Made by a program: the position numbers and the translations under genes. DNA of 47,622 nt from assembly GCA_021805735.1 (NCBI GenBank), contig JAJZEE010000019.1, forward strand, positions 1-47,622, written 5' to 3'. This document shows, one piece after another, positions 32,287 through 39,363 of this stretch. The notes beneath the pieces are model-generated. The model searched no databases and had not been told where the DNA came from. It worked only from the letters and a program-made list of their open reading frames with translations. The stretch's first letter is position 1. Each line of letters opens with the position of its first letter. Source of the DNA: Bacillota bacterium. Lineage in GTDB: Bacteria > Bacillota > Bacilli > Alicyclobacillales > SLC66.

Positions 32287-33246
32287 ATGGAGACTTGGCT
32301 GACCGATGATGCGTTGCACCACATTCAGACATCCTATGGGCTGCGCATTTGGGCTACGGTACCCATGCGCAGTGTTGTCGGGCTGGTCACAGACCGCGGA
32401 CGATTTATGTGCAAGCGCTATGACACCGACAAGGGTGTATCCGAAGAACGTCTGCGAGCCATAGTTGACGTGAAAACTCAGCTTGAACAGGCGGGGCTTT
32501 CCCGATCATACCTGAGCACTTGCGACGGTGAACCCTTCTGTTATTGGCGACAGGCGCCGGTGACGGTCGAACCGTGGCTTGCGGGCCGTCACGCTGATTT
32601 TTCCAACGCTGCCGAACGGAGGCGCGCCATGCAGGCAGTAGCGCGGTTACACAGGGCGCAACTGCGCATTCCCTTTGTACTGCGTCATAACACGACGATT
32701 TTGCAAAAGCTGGCCTTTCGACTGGCAAGAGCCGACGAAGTGGCCGGTCGAGGAGAACTGCTGGGCATTTCTCGGGAAGAATGGGAGGAGTGGCGCGGGC
32801 GGGCAGAGCATGTGCTGCGCAGTCTGCCTCATCGGCAAATCACTGCCCTTACGAACCGTGATCGCGCGACAGGAGTGCTCTGCCACCGCGACCTGGCGCC
32901 TCACAATATCTTGATGGCGGCTGGATCGCCAGCGCAGCTGATCGACTTTGATCTTACTGGGGTTGATTCACCGATCTACGATCTGCATCAACTGTTTGAC
33001 CACATGATGTACCGCCATCCGTCCGGTCAGTGGCAAAATGACGCGCTGGACGCCTATTGCCGGGTGCGCCCACTGAGCCGGGAGCACCTGGAGGCGCTTG
33101 CTGCGCTCGCAGAGTTTCCATCAGTTCTGTTGCGGGAAATCGGTGAACTGAGGGGCGCGCGTTCCGGAAAAGCGAAACAGCGGGCGGCTGTCCGCGTAAG
33201 ATTTGCCAGTCAGTTGTTGCGGCAGCGTATGCGGGCGTTGGCGTGA
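32287..33246 (+). CDS. CotS/YutH-type spore coat kinase-fold protein
   Basis: A 319-residue protein of the aminoglycoside-phosphotransferase/choline-kinase fold. It shows the GLVTDRGRFMCKRY nucleotide-loop lysine region, the Brenner motif LCHRDLAPHNILM and the DFG-like QLIDFDLTGVDS. This pattern fits the CotS family of spore coat-associated kinase-like proteins. I start at ATG 32287 (METWLTDDALHH) with CTGGAGTGG upstream; an upstream ATG at 32239 has no ribosome site. It follows the SafA-like gene on the same strand, supporting a coat function. Confidence 0.82.
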   Translation: METWLTDDALHHIQTSYGLRIWATVPMRSVVGLVTDRGRFMCKRYDTDKGVSEERLRAIVDVKTQLEQAGLSRSYLSTCDGEPFCYWRQAPVTVEPWLAGRHADFSNAAERRRAMQAVARLHRAQLRIPFVLRHNTTILQKLAFRLARADEVAGRGELLGISREEWEEWRGRAEHVLRSLPHRQITALTNRDRATGVLCHRDLAPHNILMAAGSPAQLIDFDLTGVDSPIYDLHQLFDHMMYRHPSGQWQNDALDAYCRVRPLSREHLEALAALAEFPSVLLREIGELRGARSGKAKQRAAVRVRFASQLLRQRMRALA

Positions 33247-33285
33247 TATACTACGGATGAATCGTATTGTCGGGAGGATTCTGGG

Positions 33286-34134
33286 TTGAAGTCGATTCGC
33301 GTCGCTTTGGGGCAGGTTCAGCCTGTTCTGGGAGATGTTTATGCCAATGCGGACAAGCATATGGCCTTTATTGATCGGGCAGTGGAACAGGGAGCGGATG
33401 TGGTAGTCTTTCCGGAGCTTGGACTGACGGGGTACCTGCTTCGGGATCTCACGTATCAGGTGGCGCGCAGGATCGATGACCGCGATATTGGGAAACTGAT
33501 CGGCGCGAGTCAGCGCATCGACGTTTTATTCAGCTTTGTCGAGGAAAGCGCTGCACATCGCTTTTATACGTGTTCTGTATACGCGAGCGGCGGCCGAGTC
33601 ATTCATGTGCATCGCAAGATTTACCTTCCGACGTATGGGCTATTTGAGGAAGGCAGACATTTTAGTCGCGGCGAGTCGCTGAATTCGTTTGCAGTGGCAG
33701 AATATCGCGCCGGTATTGCGATTTGTGAAGACGTCTGGCATCCTTCTGTTCCGTACCTCCTGTCCGTGGCTGGCATGGATGTGCTGTATGTGCCTGCCGC
33801 GGGTCCGGGTCGCGCCCTTGGCGGAGATCCGCATTCGGGCTCGCAATTGTTTTGGGAGCGGCTCATTCGTACTTACGCACAGCTTTTTACCTGTTACGTG
33901 GTGTTCGTGAATCGAGTCGGTTTTGAAGATGGCGTATTTTTCTTCGGTCATTCTGCCATCGCCGGTCCGGACGGCGAGATGGTGGGCAAGGTAGCATCGC
34001 ATGACGAGCGCTTGGAGATCTTTTCCCTCGATTTGGCCAATATCCGCAAGGAGCGCTACCGTACACCATTACTTCGCGATGAAGACGTTCATTTTACCCA
34101 GCGGACATTGGCGAGACTTGTGGAGGGACAGTAA
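33286..34134 (+). CDS. carbon-nitrogen hydrolase, glutaminase component of NAD synthetase
   Basis: A nitrilase-superfamily protein of 282 residues from TTG 33286. The catalytic triad is visible: Glu in FPELGLTGY (about 46), Lys in HRKIYLPTYGLFEE (about 110-115) and Cys in ICEDVWHP (about 148). It lies directly before nadE (TAA then one base then ATG), and in many bacteria such a domain is fused to NadE to supply ammonia from glutamine. Here it is a separate gene, so the two proteins probably associate. GGAGGATTCTGGG precedes the start. Confidence 0.9.
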   Translation: MKSIRVALGQVQPVLGDVYANADKHMAFIDRAVEQGADVVVFPELGLTGYLLRDLTYQVARRIDDRDIGKLIGASQRIDVLFSFVEESAAHRFYTCSVYASGGRVIHVHRKIYLPTYGLFEEGRHFSRGESLNSFAVAEYRAGIAICEDVWHPSVPYLLSVAGMDVLYVPAAGPGRALGGDPHSGSQLFWERLIRTYAQLFTCYVVFVNRVGFEDGVFFFGHSAIAGPDGEMVGKVASHDERLEIFSLDLANIRKERYRTPLLRDEDVHFTQRTLARLVEGQ

Positions 34135-34135
34135 T

Positions 34136-34984
34136 ATGCAGCGCGATCGCGCCATGGACATCTGCCGTAAACTCGAAACCAGCGTTGCTGGCGCAGTACC
34201 CGTGCTCGTGGGATTCCTGCGAGACGAGATTCAGAAGACTGGACATCGCAACGCCATTTTCGGCCTGTCGGGAGGAATCGATTCTGCCGTGGTGGCGTAT
34301 CTTGCGGTGCTGGCGCTTGGCAAAGACCATGTCTACCCTCTGATCATGCCCTATAGGGAAAGCAGCCAGGCCAGCGTCAATGACGCCAGACAAGTGTTGG
34401 CCGACCTCGGTCTGCAAGAACGGATGATTGACATTACCTCTCAGGTGGACGCGTATTTTAGTTGTCAGGAATGCGCCACCCATTTGCGCAGAGGAAACAA
34501 GATGGCCCGAGAACGCATGTCCATCATTTACGATCAGTCAGTGGTGTATCAGGCACTTCCTCTTGGCACGAGCAACAAGACGGAACTTTTGCTCGGGTAT
34601 GGCACGCAGTTTGGCGATCTGGCCTCCGCGTTGAACCCCGTTGGCGACCTGTTCAAGACGCAGGTTCGCGCCATCGCGGGGCAACTCAGCGTGCCGGAGT
34701 CGATCCGGCGCAAAGCGCCCTCCGCTGATCTGTGGCAGGATCAGACCGATGAGGATGAACTCGGATTCTCCTATGAAGACGCCGATGCGATTTTGCATCT
34801 GTTGGTGGATGAGCGGCTGACGGAAGATGAAGTTGTCGGGCAGGGTTTCCAGGGTGAACTGGTTGATCAGGTGATGCGCCGTATCCGGCAAAATCAGTAC
34901 AAGAGACGCATGCCAGTGATTGCGAAGGTATCCAGTCGAACGATCGGCATTGATTTTCGGTATCCGCGCGACTGGGGCATGTAA
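34136..34984 (+). CDS. nadE: NAD synthetase
   Basis: NadE amidates nicotinate adenine dinucleotide to NAD. The 282-residue protein has the adenylation P-loop FGLSGGIDSAVVAYLA (about residue 42), a SQASVNDARQVLADLG segment, the ALPLGTSNKTELLLGYGTQF NAD-binding stretch and the C-terminal RKAPSADLWQDQTDEDELGF. It is the short, synthetase-only form. A TGGAGGGAC site overlaps the end of the upstream glutaminase-like gene. It was probably once a fused protein, or the two genes have not fused. Confidence 0.95.
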   Translation: MQRDRAMDICRKLETSVAGAVPVLVGFLRDEIQKTGHRNAIFGLSGGIDSAVVAYLAVLALGKDHVYPLIMPYRESSQASVNDARQVLADLGLQERMIDITSQVDAYFSCQECATHLRRGNKMARERMSIIYDQSVVYQALPLGTSNKTELLLGYGTQFGDLASALNPVGDLFKTQVRAIAGQLSVPESIRRKAPSADLWQDQTDEDELGFSYEDADAILHLLVDERLTEDEVVGQGFQGELVDQVMRRIRQNQYKRRMPVIAKVSSRTIGIDFRYPRDWGM

Positions 34985-35004
34985 GTGGGAGGCACGGGGC
35001 TTTT

Positions 35005-35739
35005 ATGGCCGGACACTCGAAATGGAAAAACATTGCTCACCGCAAGGGCAAACAGGATTCTTCAAAGGGGCAGTTGTTCACGAAACTGTGTCGCGATATT
35101 TACGCGGCGGCCAGGCGCGGCGGCGGTAATCCGGATACGAATTACCACCTGAAAGTCGCTCTTGATAAAGCGCGGGTCGCGAGTGTGCCGAATGACACAA
35201 TAACACGCACCATCGCAAAAGCCACTGGCACTCTCGAGGGCATGCAGGTAGAGGAGTTCATGTATGAAGGGTATGGCCCAGCAGGAGTTGCCGTCTTGCT
35301 GGAACTGTCTACGAGTAACCGCAATAGGACCGCTGCGGAGATTCGCCATCTGTTTTCAAGGGCCGGCGGCAGCCTCGGCGAATCCGGGTGCGTGGCGTGG
35401 ATGTTTAAACGGGTAGGTCTCATCGAAGTCGGAGACCGCGCGAAACTCACCGCAGATGAGATGACGTTGATCGCGCTGGAGGCTGGCGTGGATGATCTGG
35501 AGGAACAGGAAGACGGGTTTCTGCTGTACACAGTTCCAGAGGATCTGACTGATGTCGATCAGTCCTTGCGTTTAGCGGAAGTGCATTCTGATCGTGTGCA
35601 GATTTCCTACATCCCCATCACGACGGTGGCGGTTCCCGCACAGGAAGCGGAACGTGTAGCAGCGCTGCTGGGCGATCTTGAAGAACATGACGACGTGCAA
35701 AATGTCTATACCAATGCGGAGTTTTCAGAGGCGCAATGA
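35005..35739 (+). CDS. yebC: YebC/PmpR family protein
   Basis: The 244-residue protein begins MAGHSKWKNIAHRKGKQDSS, the almost invariant YebC start, and continues with ARRGGGNPDTNYHLKVALDK and the GYGPAGVAVLLE core. YebC-type proteins are DNA-binding regulators or, in the YebC2 subgroup, help ribosomes through poly-proline stretches. It lies before the ruvCAB genes, as in many bacteria, but is separated by 540 bp of repeats. Confidence 0.95.
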   Translation: MAGHSKWKNIAHRKGKQDSSKGQLFTKLCRDIYAAARRGGGNPDTNYHLKVALDKARVASVPNDTITRTIAKATGTLEGMQVEEFMYEGYGPAGVAVLLELSTSNRNRTAAEIRHLFSRAGGSLGESGCVAWMFKRVGLIEVGDRAKLTADEMTLIALEAGVDDLEEQEDGFLLYTVPEDLTDVDQSLRLAEVHSDRVQISYIPITTVAVPAQEAERVAALLGDLEEHDDVQNVYTNAEFSEAQ

Positions 35740-35845
35740 TCGTTCCTGGTTGGACGGCCCTTCGTTTGACGGCAGCGCGTTGCAGAAAAGCAGGGAGTCC
35801 AAAGACAGACGGCGAATAAGAACACAAGATAGACCAGACATCCAT

Positions 35846-35898
35846 GCCTGAGTTTTGCGAAGCAAAATCTCACTTGCGTAGCACCAACAACCGGGATG
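35846..35898. repeat. repeat family B copy B1
   Basis: The reverse complement contains CCCGGTTGTTGGTGCT, shared with the repeat at 38441, and a hairpin TGAGTTTTGCGAAGC/AAAATCTCA, shared with the repeat at 43664. It thus links the two partial copies into one family of REP-like elements. It lies directly before the family A repeats of this gap. Confidence 0.6.
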
Positions 35899-35910
35899 AA
35901 AAACCCGCTT

Positions 35911-35986
35911 GGCCAGAACCGTATGCTGTACCGAGGCGAGTTCGGCGCAGCCGTGTTTGGGAAGCGGCACAGCATACGATTCCGGC
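35911..35986. repeat. long-hairpin repeat family A, copy A4
   Basis: Arms at 35911-35933 and 35965-35986 flank a loop with CGAGTTCGGCGCAGCC. It is the most diverged copy, with three arm mismatches, and uses the A-T state at a position that is G-C or T-A in others. The right-flank tail is not conserved. Confidence 0.75.
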
Positions 35987-36018
35987 GGGCAGCAGTGGGA
36001 TAAAAAACCCGCCCGTGA

Positions 36019-36120
36019 GGATTCATATGCTGTGCCCGTCGCGAGTTCGGCGCAGCCGTGTCTGAGCAGGGGCACAGCATATGAATCCAGCTGGCAGGGA
36101 CGATCGATTTTCCGGGATAG
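36019..36120. repeat. long-hairpin repeat family A, copy A2
   Basis: GGATTCATATGCTGTGCCC (36019-36037) pairs perfectly with 36070-36088 across a 32-nt loop (GCGAGTTCGGCGCAGCCG and GTCTGAGCAG). The conserved tail follows and ends in TTTTCCGGGATAG at about 36120. Together with A1 it shows four compensated arm substitutions. Confidence 0.9.
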
Positions 36121-36164
36121 TCACCCATGCCACCTTGCTCCACCAACAGCAGATGAAACACTCG

Positions 36165-36247
36165 CTCTGGCGGGGTCGTATACTGTGCCGAGGCGAGTTC
36201 GGCGCAGCCGTGTCTGAGCAGCGGCACAGTATACGACTCCGCCAGAG
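36165..36247. repeat. long-hairpin repeat family A, copy A3
   Basis: The arms 36165-36190 and 36222-36247 pair over 26 bp with a single G-T wobble, the longest stem of the family, around the same loop sequence (CGAGTTCGGCGCAGCCG and TGTCTGAGCAG). It ends 29 bp before ruvC and could affect its expression. Confidence 0.9.
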
Positions 36248-36276
36248 CAGGCACATAGTGGGGGAGGCTTTTGTGA

Positions 36277-36795
36277 GTGCGCATATTGGGGATCGACCCT
36301 GGTTTTGGGCGAACGGGATACGGGGTCATCGACACGGCGCGCGGACTCGCGGCGATCGAATACGGGTGCATCGAGACAGTGCCGCATACGCCAACGGGCG
36401 AGAGACTGCGCGATATCTACGAAGCGGTGACCGACATTATCAGCCGTCTGAAACCCGATGTGGCCGCGATTGAGCAACTGTTTTTCAATCGCAACGTGAC
36501 GACAGCCTTCACGGCTTCGGAAGCGAGAGGCGTCGTCGTGCTGGCCGCAGAGATGGCCGCCGTGCCGCAGATCGCCTACACGCCGATGCAGGTAAAGCAA
36601 GCGGTTGTCGGGTATGGCCGAGCCGAGAAGCGCCAGGTGCAGGAGATGGTCCGGATACTGCTCGGACTGCAGGCGGTTCCGAAGCCGGACGACGCCGCAG
36701 ACGCTCTGGCCATTGCCATTGCGCACGCTCACAGCAGTCCCTATTTGACGCGCGTCATGCACAGCCGCGAGGGATCAGGGAGGGATTCGGTGTGA
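36277..36795 (+). CDS. ruvC: Holliday junction resolvase RuvC
   Basis: RuvC cleaves Holliday junctions. The 172-residue protein starts at GTG 36277 (MRILGIDPGFGRTGYGVI) after GGGGGAGG and shows the acidic catalytic set: Asp7, a Glu in VAAIEQLFF and the C-terminal Asp residues in KPDDAADALAIAIAH. It overlaps ruvA by 4 bp (GTGA), so the two are coupled. The hairpin repeat A3 ends just upstream. Confidence 0.95.
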   Translation: MRILGIDPGFGRTGYGVIDTARGLAAIEYGCIETVPHTPTGERLRDIYEAVTDIISRLKPDVAAIEQLFFNRNVTTAFTASEARGVVVLAAEMAAVPQIAYTPMQVKQAVVGYGRAEKRQVQEMVRILLGLQAVPKPDDAADALAIAIAHAHSSPYLTRVMHSREGSGRDSV

Positions 36796-37415
36796 TCGCC
36801 TTTTTGGATGGAACGGTGGCATGGACAGAAGACGACGCGCTGGTGATGGACACAGGAGGAGTGGGATACCGCATCTATGTGCCTGGTCCGCTGACCAAAA
36901 GCGCCCAGGTTGGGGAATCGCTCCGGATTTTCACGTATCAGCACGTGAGGGAAGACGCGTTATTGCTCTATGGATTTGCGCAGGATGAGGAACGGCGTCT
37001 GTTCATCCGCTTGCAAAACGCCGGCGGAGTAGGTCCGAAGCTCGCCCTGCAAATGATCAGCTTCATGGGAGCGCCGGGGATCGTTGCCGCAGTGCGCGGT
37101 GAGGACGCCAGAGCGCTCACCAGTGTGCCTGGAATCGGAAGCAAGACCGCGCAGCGGTTGATCCTAGAGCTGAAAGATCGCCTCGATGATTTGGCTGCAC
37201 CCCCTGGAACGGGCGCTGTTTCCGTCTCGACAAAGCGTCTCGAGCAGGAGGAATCCATGCTTTCCGGTCGATTGTCCGAGGTTCAGACGGCTCTCGCGGC
37301 TCTCGGTTTTGCGGACCGGGAAACGACGCCGGTATTGAGGGAACTTTCCGCTGACATCGCGGCGGCGGATTTGGCGCAAGGGGTAAAGCTCGCGCTTCGG
37401 GCGCTGGGTCGGTAA
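36792..37415 (+). CDS. ruvA: Holliday junction branch migration protein RuvA
   Basis: RuvA binds the junction as a tetramer and loads RuvB. The 207-residue protein has the OB-fold domain I ([20 protein letters not shown]), the double helix-hairpin-helix domain II ([12 protein letters not shown] and [19 protein letters not shown]) and a C-terminal domain III ([16 protein letters not shown]) that contacts RuvB. Start GTG 36792 overlaps ruvC. ruvB begins 17 bp after its stop. Confidence 0.95.
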   Translation: MIAFLDGTVAWTEDDALVMDTGGVGYRIYVPGPLTKSAQVGESLRIFTYQHVREDALLLYGFAQDEERRLFIRLQNAGGVGPKLALQMISFMGAPGIVAAVRGEDARALTSVPGIGSKTAQRLILELKDRLDDLAAPPGTGAVSVSTKRLEQEESMLSGRLSEVQTALAALGFADRETTPVLRELSADIAAADLAQGVKLALRALGR

Positions 37416-37432
37416 GGAGGGAACGGACGCCA

Positions 37433-38437
37433 ATGCATGAGCGCATCGTAAATGCTGTGCAACTTGAGGAAGACGTCAGGGAGGAAACCCTGCGGCCGCG
37501 CTATCTGCACGAATATATTGGCCAGGAAACCGTTAAGGAAAATTTGCGCATATATATAGACGCGGCAAAACTGCGCCGCGAATCGCTGGATCATGTGCTG
37601 TTCTATGGTCCCCCCGGTCTGGGGAAGACTTCGCTCGCGCACATCATCGCGAACGAACTCGGCGTGAACATTCGCGTGACTTCGGGCCCGGCCATTGAGC
37701 GCGCTGGAGACCTTGCGGCGATCGTGACGAATCTGGGCGCGGATGACGTGCTGTTCATCGACGAGATCCATCGCCTGCCAAAGACGGTGGAAGAAGTGCT
37801 CTATCCGGCTATGGAAGATTTTGCCGTCGATATCATGCTTGGCAAAGGTCCCAGCGCGCGCTCGTTGCGACTCGATCTCCCGCGCTTTACTCTCATCGGG
37901 GCGACCACTCGCGCCGGGCTGCTGTCCGCGCCCTTGCGGGATCGATTCGGGGTCGTGTGCCGGTTGAGTTACTTTCCGGTGGACGAACTGGAATTGATCG
38001 TGGCGCGTGCAGCCAGCATCCTGGGCGTGTCCCTGGAACGGCCGGGAGCGCAGGAAATCGCTCGCCGTTCCAGGGGAACGCCGCGCATTGCCAATCGTCT
38101 GTTGCGAAGAGTGCGCGATTTCGCGCAGGTGATGGGTGATGGGCGGATTGATTCCAGCCTGGCGGCGGAGGCGCTGTCTCGAATGAAAGTGGATGAATAC
38201 GGACTTGACGAACTGGATCACAGACTCCTTCTGGGTATTATTGATAAATTCGGCGGAGGGCCGGTGGGGCTGGACACGTTGTCTGCCACAGTCGGCGAGG
38301 ACGCGGGCACGATTGAGGATGTGTATGAACCGTATCTGTTGCAGACGGGACTGCTCCGTCGTACTGCCAGGGGACGGGAAGCCACCGAGTGGGCGTACGC
38401 TCATTTTGGCAGGTCTTATCCAGAAAAATCGCCGTAG
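37433..38437 (+). CDS. ruvB: Holliday junction branch migration ATPase RuvB
   Basis: RuvB is the hexameric motor of the RuvABC complex. The 334-residue protein has the [11 protein letters not shown] start, Walker [18 protein letters not shown] (about residue 59), Walker [12 protein letters not shown], sensor 1 [19 protein letters not shown] and the winged-helix C-terminus (DLLDT-like [16 protein letters not shown] to [16 protein letters not shown]). It ends the ruvCAB operon. A family B repeat follows. Confidence 0.97.
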   Translation: MHERIVNAVQLEEDVREETLRPRYLHEYIGQETVKENLRIYIDAAKLRRESLDHVLFYGPPGLGKTSLAHIIANELGVNIRVTSGPAIERAGDLAAIVTNLGADDVLFIDEIHRLPKTVEEVLYPAMEDFAVDIMLGKGPSARSLRLDLPRFTLIGATTRAGLLSAPLRDRFGVVCRLSYFPVDELELIVARAASILGVSLERPGAQEIARRSRGTPRIANRLLRRVRDFAQVMGDGRIDSSLAAEALSRMKVDEYGLDELDHRLLLGIIDKFGGGPVGLDTLSATVGEDAGTIEDVYEPYLLQTGLLRRTARGREATEWAYAHFGRSYPEKSP

Positions 38438-38440
38438 GCG

Positions 38441-38490
38441 TATTTTCTACCCGGTTGTTGGTGCTGCGAAGCAGCATGATGGTCTATCCA
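38441..38490. repeat. repeat family B copy B2
   Basis: CCCGGTTGTTGGTGCT is shared with B1 (on the opposite strand at 35846) and is followed by GCGAAGC, the family's hairpin loop motif. The hairpin TGCTGCGAAGCAGCA is internal. It occupies the gap between ruvB and sigI. Confidence 0.55.
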
Positions 38491-38613
38491 GAAAGCACGT
38501 AATATTCTGTGTGTCAGGAAGATGACCAAGCGGTTAATGTATTTAACATTTTACGTGGACGGTCATAATCGATAGCTGCAATACGAATTGTTGTGAGAAG
38601 GGTGGCAGAACGG

Positions 38614-39363
38614 GTGGGTCGTCTATCCTTCCGGCGAAAGCAAGCGGCTGGATCCGATACACTGGAAGCGTTGCTTGCGAAAGCTGCCACAGGAGACACT
38701 GAGGCGCGGGAGCAACTGCTAAAGAGCTATCTGCCGTTTGTCGAACGCGTAGCTTCGGGCGTCTGTGGGCGGGCTGTAGCTCGAACTGATGACGAATTCC
38801 AAATCGCTCTTGTAGCTCTCAACGAGGCGATCGACGCATACAGGACGGATCGCGGCGCTTTTATAAGCTTCGCTGACACGGTGATGCGGCGACGGTTGAT
38901 CGACTCCTTTCGAGTGAACAGCCGCATGCGCGAATTGCCTTTTACCTCGTTTGAGGAAGAAGACGAAGAAGGCAACGTGCAAAATACCGTTGAAACGAGC
39001 AGCGCGCTCGAAGCGTTTGCGCGTGATCAGGAAACATCCGCACGGGTGGAAGAGATCGCGCGTTACGCGGAGGAACTCGGCGCCTACGGTCTGCGATTCC
39101 AGGATCTCGTTGATGTCAGTCCGAAGCATGTGGACGCTCGCCGGAACGCGATCGACGCAGCCAAAATAGTGGCCGGTGATCCCGAACTGCGATCCATGTT
39201 TCTAAAGTCTCGCTCACTGCCTTTGAAACAGCTGGAAGCGCGTGTACAGGTCAGTCGCAAGACACTCGAACGCCAGCGTAGCTACATTGTTGCTGTCATT
39301 GTCCTATTGCTAGGGGACTATGCCCTTCTGCATTCGTTTATTGAAGGAGGAATCGAACGATGA
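38614..39363 (+). CDS. sigI: RNA polymerase sigma factor SigI
   Basis: The 249-residue protein fits SigI: region 2 with ATGDTEAREQLLKSYLPFVE, DDEFQIALVALNEAIDAYRT and SFADTVMRRRLIDSFR, and a distinct C-terminal domain that ends RKTLERQRSYIVAVIVLLLG with the family's hydrophobic close. SigI directs heat-shock or cell-envelope genes in Bacillus subtilis and cellulosome genes in Clostridium thermocellum. GTG 38614 has AAGGGTGG nine bases upstream; upstream GTGs at 38602 and 38593 are possible. It overlaps rsgI by 4 bp. Confidence 0.92.
   Translation: MGRLSFRRKQAAGSDTLEALLAKAATGDTEAREQLLKSYLPFVERVASGVCGRAVARTDDEFQIALVALNEAIDAYRTDRGAFISFADTVMRRRLIDSFRVNSRMRELPFTSFEEEDEEGNVQNTVETSSALEAFARDQETSARVEEIARYAEELGAYGLRFQDLVDVSPKHVDARRNAIDAAKIVAGDPELRSMFLKSRSLPLKQLEARVQVSRKTLERQRSYIVAVIVLLLGDYALLHSFIEGGIER

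Noticed and set aside
35900-36250. Family A repeats as ends of an insertion sequence
   Set aside because: The paired arms belong to each single copy with its own loop, and no transposase gene lies between copies.
37283-38404. 373-codon reverse frame opposite ruvB
   Set aside because: Shadow of ruvB and the end of ruvA in another frame, with a low-complexity translation rich in His, Arg and Gln.
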